Source: Caballeronia temeraria (lineage in GTDB: Bacteria; Pseudomonadota; Gammaproteobacteria; Burkholderiales; Burkholderiaceae). From it: 64,000 nt of DNA. The notes under the pieces are model-generated. The model saw only the letters and a program-made list of their open reading frames with translations. It was not told the origin of the DNA and ran no database searches. Made by a program: the position numbers and the translations under genes. Where the stretch lies: positions 434,001-498,000 of the forward strand of contig NZ_FCOI02000002.1 in NCBI RefSeq assembly GCF_001544795.2. The letters run 5' to 3'. Below, in pieces: positions 58,220 to 64,000 of the stretch (position 1 is the first letter of the stretch; each line of letters starts with the position of its first letter).

Positions 58220-59130
58220 GTTGCGTTCGCTATGCCGCTGAGAACGTGCCCCGTCGCCGTGACGACGCGAGCCGATTCGCAGTGGCGGATTTGATCGTCG
58301 AAGAAAAAGTCGGGCTCGAATTCGCGCAGGAATTCGCCCTTGTCGAGGCCGCCTAGGAACATCGCTTCGTCGATTTCGATGTTCCAGGCCATCAGCGTGC
58401 GGATCGCGCGCTCGTGCGCGGGCGCGGAGCGCGCGGTGACGAGCGCCGTGCGGATGCGCATCGGCGATTGGCTTTCGTTGTCGTCGGCGATGCGTTGCAG
58501 CTTGTTCAACGCCGCGAGCAGCGGTTTCAACGGGCCGTCCGGAAGCGGCGACGCGCGTTTATCCGTTTCATGGCCGACGAACGCGCGCAGACCATCGCTC
58601 TGGAAGACGCGCTCGGCTTCGTCGGAGAAGAGCACGGCGTCGCCATCGAACGCGATGCGGATTTCATCCGCGTACCGGCTCGCGGCGCGCGGCGTTTCCG
58701 GCAGCACGCGCGCGGCGGGAAAACCGGCGGCGAGCGCATCGCGCACATCGTCCGGATTCGCCGACAGAAACAGCGACGCCCGCAGCGGCTTCAGATACGC
58801 GAACGGCGAACGGCCGCGCGTGAACACGCCGCGCTCGATCGCGAGACCGTGCTCGCGGCACGAATGAAACGCGCGCAGGCCGCTGATCGGATCGCTGCGC
58901 GACAGGATCACCACTTCGACGCGCTGCTCATCCGAATTCAGCGCGAGCAGCTTGCGAATCAGCCCGAACGCGACGCCCGGCTTCGCGGGCTGGTCGAGCC
59001 GCGAGCGTTGCAGCGCTTCGTATTGCGTGAGATCGCCGGTCTCGAAGACGCGGTTTTCTTCCTCGAAATCGAAGAGCGCGCGCGACGAAATCGCGACGAC
59101 GAGCTTGTCTTCGAGCGTGAACTTCGGCAT
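58216..59130 (-). CDS. 5'-nucleotidase (cytosolic 5'-nucleotidase I-like)
   Basis: A 304-residue protein of the PF06189 family. It starts [20 protein letters not shown] with the family's [18 protein letters not shown] segment and has HxxREHGL ([14 protein letters not shown]), [19 protein letters not shown] with a haloacid-dehalogenase-like Asp-x-Asp, and [20 protein letters not shown] near the C-terminus. Members hydrolyse nucleoside 5'-monophosphates. It lies six bases after ilvA and overlaps queF, so the three are cotranscribed. Confidence 0.9.
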   Translation of the reverse strand: MPKFTLEDKLVVAISSRALFDFEEENRVFETGDLTQYEALQRSRLDQPAKPGVAFGLIRKLLALNSDEQRVEVVILSRSDPISGLRAFHSCREHGLAIERGVFTRGRSPFAYLKPLRASLFLSANPDDVRDALAAGFPAARVLPETPRAASRYADEIRIAFDGDAVLFSDEAERVFQSDGLRAFVGHETDKRASPLPDGPLKPLLAALNKLQRIADDNESQSPMRIRTALVTARSAPAHERAIRTLMAWNIEIDEAMFLGGLDKGEFLREFEPDFFFDDQIRHCESARVVTATGHVLSGIANAT

Positions 59131-59136
59131 GACTGA

Positions 59137-60660
59137 TCAGGCCAGGAAGAGCTGGTAGACCGGATTCGCGCCTTCGTCCCACCACGGATAGCCGAGCGTC
59201 GCGAGGAAGCGCTCGAACTCCGCGTTGTCCGACTGCGGTACCTGAATGCCGACGAGAATCGAGCTGTAATCCGCGCCCTGATTCCGGTAATGGAAGAGGC
59301 TGATGTTCCAGTCCGGCGCCATCGACGAAAGGAATTTCATCAGCGCGCCCGGGCGCTCCGGAAACTCGAAACGCAACAGACGCTCGTCCCGCGCGAGCGG
59401 CGAACGTCCGCCGACCATATAGCGGATGTGCTGCTTCGAGAGCTCGTCGTGCGAGAGATCCACCGTCGCGAAGCCATGCTCGATGAACGCCGTCATCATC
59501 TGCGCCGTTTCCTTGCGCGACTTGATCTGCACGCCGACGAAGATATGCGCGGCTTTTTCGTCGGCGATGCGGTAGTTGAACTCCGTCACGCTGCGTGTGC
59601 CGACGAGCTCGCAGAAGCGCCGGAAGCTGCCGCGCTCTTCGGGAATCGTCACGGCGAACACGGCCTCGCGCGCCTCGCCGACTTCCGCGCGCTCCGCGAC
59701 GAAGCGCATGCGGTCGAAGTTCATGTTCGCGCCCGACGTCACCGCGATGAGCGTCTTGCCTTCGATGCCCTCGCGCTCCGCATACAGCTTCGCGCCCGCG
59801 ACCGCGAGCGAGCCGGCCGGTTCCAGAACGCTTCTCGTGTCCTGGAAGACGTCCTTGATCGCGGCGCAGAGCGCATCGGTGTCGACGGTGATGACTTCGT
59901 CGAGCAACTCGCTGCACAGCCGGAACGTTTCCTCGCCGACCAACTTCACCGCCGTGCCGTCCGAGAACAGGCCGACTTCGGAGAGCGTGACGCGCTCGCC
60001 CGCCTTGATCGATTGCGCCATCGCGCACGAATCCTCGGTCTGCACGCCGATCACCTTGATCTCCGGGCGCACCGCCTTGATGTACGCCGCGACGCCCGCC
60101 GCCAGCCCGCCGCCGCCGATCGGGCAGAAGATCGCGTGAATCGGGCCCTGATGCTGGCGCAGGATTTCCATCGCGACCGTGCCTTGTCCGGCGATCACGT
60201 CGGGATCGTCGAACGGATGCACGAAGGTCAGGCCGCGTTCTTCCTGAAGCTGCACGGCGCGCGCGTAGGCGTCGCTGTACGACTCGCCCGCGAGCACCAC
60301 TTCGACCGTCGGGCCGCCGTGCGCGCGGATCGCGTCGATCTTCACTTGCGGCGTGGTCGTGGGCACGGCGATGACCGCGCGGCAACCGAGCCGCGCCGCC
60401 GACAACGCGACGCCCTGCGCGTGATTGCCCGCCGACGCCGTGATCACGCCGCGCGCGAGCACGTCGGCGGAAAGGTTCGCCATCTTGTTGTAAGCGCCCC
60501 GAATCTTGAACGAGAAAACCGGCTGATTGTCCTCGCGCTTGAGGAACACGGCGTTGTGCAGGCGCGCGGACAGGTTGCGCGCGGGTTCGAGCTCGCTTTC
60601 ACGCGCGACGTCGTACACACGCGCGGTCAGCACTTTTTTCAGGTAGTCGGGATGTGTCAT
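59137..60660 (-). CDS. ilvA: Threonine ammonia-lyase, biosynthetic
   Basis: A 507-residue PLP enzyme that converts threonine to 2-oxobutanoate, the first step to isoleucine. The Schiff-base Lys is in VFSFKIRGAYNKM, followed by ITASAGNHAQGVALSA and the glycine-rich cofactor loop IGGGGLAAGVAAYIKAV. Two C-terminal ACT-like regulatory domains span about 330-507 (EERGSFRRFCELVG and ERPGALMKFLSSMAPDWNIS), so Ile feedback inhibition is expected. The ATG at 60660 fits the family; a ten-residue longer frame is not used. Confidence 0.95.
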   Translation of the reverse strand: MTHPDYLKKVLTARVYDVARESELEPARNLSARLHNAVFLKREDNQPVFSFKIRGAYNKMANLSADVLARGVITASAGNHAQGVALSAARLGCRAVIAVPTTTPQVKIDAIRAHGGPTVEVVLAGESYSDAYARAVQLQEERGLTFVHPFDDPDVIAGQGTVAMEILRQHQGPIHAIFCPIGGGGLAAGVAAYIKAVRPEIKVIGVQTEDSCAMAQSIKAGERVTLSEVGLFSDGTAVKLVGEETFRLCSELLDEVITVDTDALCAAIKDVFQDTRSVLEPAGSLAVAGAKLYAEREGIEGKTLIAVTSGANMNFDRMRFVAERAEVGEAREAVFAVTIPEERGSFRRFCELVGTRSVTEFNYRIADEKAAHIFVGVQIKSRKETAQMMTAFIEHGFATVDLSHDELSKQHIRYMVGGRSPLARDERLLRFEFPERPGALMKFLSSMAPDWNISLFHYRNQGADYSSILVGIQVPQSDNAEFERFLATLGYPWWDEGANPVYQLFLA

Positions 60661-61155
60661 GCGAGGAATCGTCACGCGGCGACAACGCACGCGGGTTTTG
60701 AGGGCGAAAGCTTCAATGATAGCGCCAACCGCGCGCTTTCCGGGCGCGCCATGCGTTCAGACCGGCCGGACGGTCGTGCAAAAAAGCGTCGAAAATGCCG
60801 AAAACGTGTCGCGATTTCGCACGCAAAAGCCCCTTCTCGCTGCTAGCGCCCGCGAACGCGCGCCCGCCCGATAGGTTAGAATTTCCTTTTACGAATCAGC
60901 AATCAGGATCGGCAGATGCACCGGCAGCTTCGGATCGATTTTCTGGCGCATGTTTCCCGCGAGTCGCATCCCGCGGCGCAAAGGCATGCGCGCCACGCGC
61001 GATCGTGGCGTTGATCCAGGGCACACCGAAGGCGCCGTGACGAGCCCGGCGCCCTTCGCCAAGAGAGAAGTCTCATTCGAAAATTTGCGCCCCCACGCGC
61101 ATCGCCGGCATTGCCGCTTTCTTGGCGCGAGCGCCGGCACACCGAACCGTCGAAC
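60661..61155 (+). other. 495-base divergent spacer between ilvA and the FAD oxidoreductase gene
   Basis: No gene is supported; the open frames on either strand continue from shadows of neighbouring genes. It should hold both promoters. It contains the short hairpin GCCACGCGCGATCGTGGC near 60991, whose role is unclear. No strong promoter pair was recognised. Confidence 0.45.
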
Positions 61156-64000
61156 ATGAACGCACCTCAAGCCTTCGATCCGAACGGCGCCCATGCCGCC
61201 TTGGCGCTCGATATCGAGCCGCGTCTCCGCGAAATTCCCTATAACTACACGTCGTTTTCCGATCGTGAAATCGTCATGCGGCTCCTGGGCGACGAAGCCT
61301 GGGCCGTGCTCGACGAACTGCGTAACGAACGCCGCACCGGCCGCTCGGCGCGCATGCTGTACGAAGTGCTCGGCGACATCTGGGTCGTGCGCCGCAATCC
61401 GTATTTGCAGGACGACCTGCTCGACAATCCGAAGCGCCGCGCGATGCTCGTCGAGGCGCTGAATCACCGTCTCGCGGAAATCGAAAAGCGCCGCAGCGCC
61501 GATCTCACCGCGCACAGCGACGAAGCCGGCAGCCGCGAGCGCGCCGGCCGCGTGCAACTGCTGATCACGGCCGCGCGCCGCGCCGTCGACGATTTCGCCG
61601 CCGAATTCGGCAGCATGGCCGATCTGCGCCGCCGCGCATCGCGCGTGCTGGGCAAGGAGACGCAAAAGGACAACATCAAGTTCGACGGCCTCTCGCGCGT
61701 CGCGCACGTGACGGATGCGACCGACTGGCGCGTCGAATATCCGTTCGTCGTATTGACGCCCGATACCGAAGCCGAAATCGCCGGTCTCATCAAGGCGTGC
61801 TTCGAACTGGGCTTGACCGTGATTCCGCGCGGCGGCGGCACCGGCTACACCGGCGGCGCGATTCCGCTCACGCCGTTCTCGGCCGTCATCAACACGGAGA
61901 AGCTGGAGCAGCTCGGTCCCGTTGAAATGACAGATCTGCCGGGCGTCGATCACAAGGTCGCGACGATTTTCTCCGGCGCGGGCGTGGTCACGCGGCGCGT
62001 CACCGAAGCGGCGGAGCAGGCGGGCTTCGTGTTCGCCGTCGATCCGACGTCACTCGATGCCTCGTGCGTCGGCGGCAATGTCGCGATGAACGCGGGCGGC
62101 AAGAAGGCGGTGTTGTGGGGCACGGCGCTCGACAATCTCGCGTGGTGGCGCATGGTCGATCCGGAAGGCAACTGGCTCGAAGTCACGCGTCTGGATCACA
62201 ACTGCGGCAAGATTCACGACGTCGACGTGGCGCGTTTCCGGCTCGACTGGTTCGACGGCAATCGTCCGCCGGGCGAGAAGCTTTTGCGCACCGAGAACCT
62301 CGACATCACCGGGCGCACGTTCCGCAAAGAGGGCCTCGGCAAGGACGTCACCGATAAATTCCTCGCCGGTCTGCCCGGCGTGCAGAAGGAAGGCTGCGAT
62401 GGCCTGATTACGTCGGCGCGCTGGATTCTGCACAAGATGCCCGCGCACACGCGCACCGTCTGCCTCGAATTCTTCGGCCAGGCGCGCGATGCGATTCCGA
62501 GCATCGTCGAAATCAAGGACTATCTGTTCGAAACGTCGAAGCAGGGCGGCGCGATTCTCGCCGGCCTCGAACACCTCGACGAACGCTATCTGCGCGCGGT
62601 CGGCTATGCGACCAAGAGCAAGCGCAACGCGTTTCCGAAGATGGTGCTCATCGGCGATATCGTCGGCAATGACGCCGATGCCGTCGCCTCCGCCACGTCC
62701 GAAGTCGTGCGCATGGCGAACGGCAAGAGCGGCGAAGGCTTCGTCGCGGTGAACGCCGAGGCGAGGAAGCGCTTCTGGCTCGACCGCTCGCGCACGGCCG
62801 CGATCGCGAAGCACACGAACGCGTTCAAGATCAACGAAGACGTCGTGATTCCGCTCGATCGCATGGGCGAGTACACGGACGGCATCGAGCGGATCAACAT
62901 CGAGCTGTCGCTCAAGAACAAGCTGCAACTCGTCGATGCGCTCGAAGCGTTCTTCCGCACCGGCAAGCTGCCGCTCGGCAAGACCGACGACGCGAACGAA
63001 ATCCCCAGCGCCGAGCTGCTCGAAGATCGCGTGCAGCAGGCGCTCGATCTGCTCAAGCGCGTGCGCGAGCGCTGGACGTTCGTCGGCGACAAGCTCGACA
63101 TGCCCTTGCGCGAGGCGCAGCACTATCTCGTGAATCTCGGCTACGAAGCGCTCGCTGAGAAGTTCGCGGATCGCGTCGATATTCAGCCGGACGCCAACGT
63201 GTTCCACGTCGCGCAGGATCGCACGGTGCGCATCTCGTGGAAGCAGGAGATTCGCGCGGAACTGCGCCAGATCTTCAACGGCGGCGAATTCAAGCCGATC
63301 CTCGACGAAGCGCAGGCCATCCACAAGCACGTGCTGCGCGGGCGCGTGTTCGTCGCGCTGCACATGCACGCGGGCGATGGCAACGTGCACACGAACATTC
63401 CCGTCAACTCCGACAACTACGAGATGCTGCAGGACGCGCATCACGCGGTCGCGCGCATCATGAAGCTCGCGCGTTCGCTCGATGGCGTGATCTCGGGCGA
63501 GCACGGCATCGGCATCACGAAGCTGGAGTTCCTGACCGAAGAGGAAATCGGCGATTTCCGCGCATACAAGCAGCGCGTCGATCCGCACGGTCGCTTCAAC
63601 AAGGGCAAGCTGTTCGACGGCGCGGATCTGCGTAACGCCTACACGCCGTCGTTCGGGCTGATGGGCTACGAGTCGATCATCATGCAGCAGTCGGATATCG
63701 GCGCGATTTCCGAGTCGATCAAGGACTGCCTGCGCTGCGGCAAGTGCAAGCCGGTGTGCGCGACGCACGTGCCGCGCGCGAACCTGCTGTACAGCCCGCG
63801 CAACAAGATTCTCGCGACGTCGCTGCTCGTCGAGGCGTTCCTGTACGAAGAACAGACGCGCCGCGGCGTGTCGATCAAGCATTGGGACGAATTCAACGAC
63901 GTCGCCGATCACTGCACGGTCTGCCACAAGTGCGTGACGCCGTGTCCGGTGAAGATCGATTTCGGCGATGTGTCGATGAACATGCGCAATCTGCTGCGCA
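61156..64000 (+). CDS. FAD-linked oxidase / Fe-S oxidoreductase (DUF3683 type), 3' end cut by window edge
   Basis: The first 948 codons of a protein that in Burkholderia is usually about 1350 residues (recalled). After a DUF3683-like N-terminus ([20 protein letters not shown]) comes a PCMH-type FAD-binding domain ([18 protein letters not shown], then [20 protein letters not shown]), a D-lactate/glycolate-oxidase C-terminal domain ([15 protein letters not shown] and [10 protein letters not shown]), and a 4Fe-4S pair with ligands in [11 protein letters not shown] and [12 protein letters not shown]. The family looks like a membrane-associated D-2-hydroxyacid (D-lactate) dehydrogenase feeding electrons through Fe-S clusters; substrate not proven. 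The frame is open to the last base of the window. The ribosome site is weak. Confidence 0.9.
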   Translation, partial: MNAPQAFDPNGAHAALALDIEPRLREIPYNYTSFSDREIVMRLLGDEAWAVLDELRNERRTGRSARMLYEVLGDIWVVRRNPYLQDDLLDNPKRRAMLVEALNHRLAEIEKRRSADLTAHSDEAGSRERAGRVQLLITAARRAVDDFAAEFGSMADLRRRASRVLGKETQKDNIKFDGLSRVAHVTDATDWRVEYPFVVLTPDTEAEIAGLIKACFELGLTVIPRGGGTGYTGGAIPLTPFSAVINTEKLEQLGPVEMTDLPGVDHKVATIFSGAGVVTRRVTEAAEQAGFVFAVDPTSLDASCVGGNVAMNAGGKKAVLWGTALDNLAWWRMVDPEGNWLEVTRLDHNCGKIHDVDVARFRLDWFDGNRPPGEKLLRTENLDITGRTFRKEGLGKDVTDKFLAGLPGVQKEGCDGLITSARWILHKMPAHTRTVCLEFFGQARDAIPSIVEIKDYLFETSKQGGAILAGLEHLDERYLRAVGYATKSKRNAFPKMVLIGDIVGNDADAVASATSEVVRMANGKSGEGFVAVNAEARKRFWLDRSRTAAIAKHTNAFKINEDVVIPLDRMGEYTDGIERINIELSLKNKLQLVDALEAFFRTGKLPLGKTDDANEIPSAELLEDRVQQALDLLKRVRERWTFVGDKLDMPLREAQHYLVNLGYEALAEKFADRVDIQPDANVFHVAQDRTVRISWKQEIRAELRQIFNGGEFKPILDEAQAIHKHVLRGRVFVALHMHAGDGNVHTNIPVNSDNYEMLQDAHHAVARIMKLARSLDGVISGEHGIGITKLEFLTEEEIGDFRAYKQRVDPHGRFNKGKLFDGADLRNAYTPSFGLMGYESIIMQQSDIGAISESIKDCLRCGKCKPVCATHVPRANLLYSPRNKILATSLLVEAFLYEEQTRRGVSIKHWDEFNDVADHCTVCHKCVTPCPVKIDFGDVSMNMRNLLR

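Overview
The window is a 64 kb piece of a high-GC Burkholderiaceae chromosome, most like Caballeronia/Paraburkholderia judging by gene order and protein sequence, with about 8.4 kb of lower-GC phage DNA at its left edge. The housekeeping order fdx - hisC - pth - rplY - prs - tRNA-Gln - ispE - lolB - TPR protein / mutM - mutY / rapZ - hprK - ptsN - hpf - rpoN - lptBAC - kdsCD is the usual Burkholderia arrangement. No sequence search was run, so the genus is an inference.

Positions 1 to about 8.5 kb: late genes of a tailed, probably podovirus-like phage, all on the plus strand. They are a truncated virion protein, a 1008-residue protein with an N-terminal lytic transglycosylase domain, two low-complexity virion proteins and a tail-fibre tip protein, then a terminator, two small unknown genes and a minus-strand HNH/NUMOD3 homing-endonuclease-like gene. 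The phage DNA runs into the 5' end of a YfhL-type ferredoxin gene, where relatives normally carry coaD. This is either a prophage end or an assembly chimera. No integrase, lysis or lysogeny gene is visible.

8.5 to 38.8 kb: core genome. It covers translation and nucleotide supply (pth, rplY, prs, tRNA-Gln, apt, purU), isoprenoid synthesis (ispE), outer-membrane lipoprotein and LPS biogenesis (lolB, lptA/B/C, kdsC/D), DNA repair (mutM, mutY, uvrA, ssb), the nitrogen-PTS/RapZ/sigma-54 regulatory block (rapZ, hprK, ptsN, hpf, rpoN), and transporters (KefB-type antiporter, LysE, AI-2E, MFS).

39 to 45 kb: an accessory signalling island. Three consecutive RcsB-like response regulators are followed by a large hybrid histidine kinase with a one-lobe periplasmic sensor, two PAS-like regions, HisKA/HATPase, a degenerate receiver-like segment, a receiver and an Hpt domain. 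The leader regions are AT-rich and carry inverted repeats. This is the part most likely to hold an undescribed circuit.

45 to 64 kb: a LysR regulator, a major porin, a CHRD protein, an esterase, an EcsC protein, a DHA2 efflux pump with its MarR regulator and a palindromic operator, and a D-amino-acid catabolic module (Zn/PLP D-serine dehydratase-like enzyme, RpiR regulator, D-aminoacylase, RidA) with paired operator-like repeats. After these come a DUF5672 protein, an ilvA - 5'-nucleotidase - queF operon, and the first 948 codons of a large FAD/Fe-S oxidoreductase cut by the right edge.
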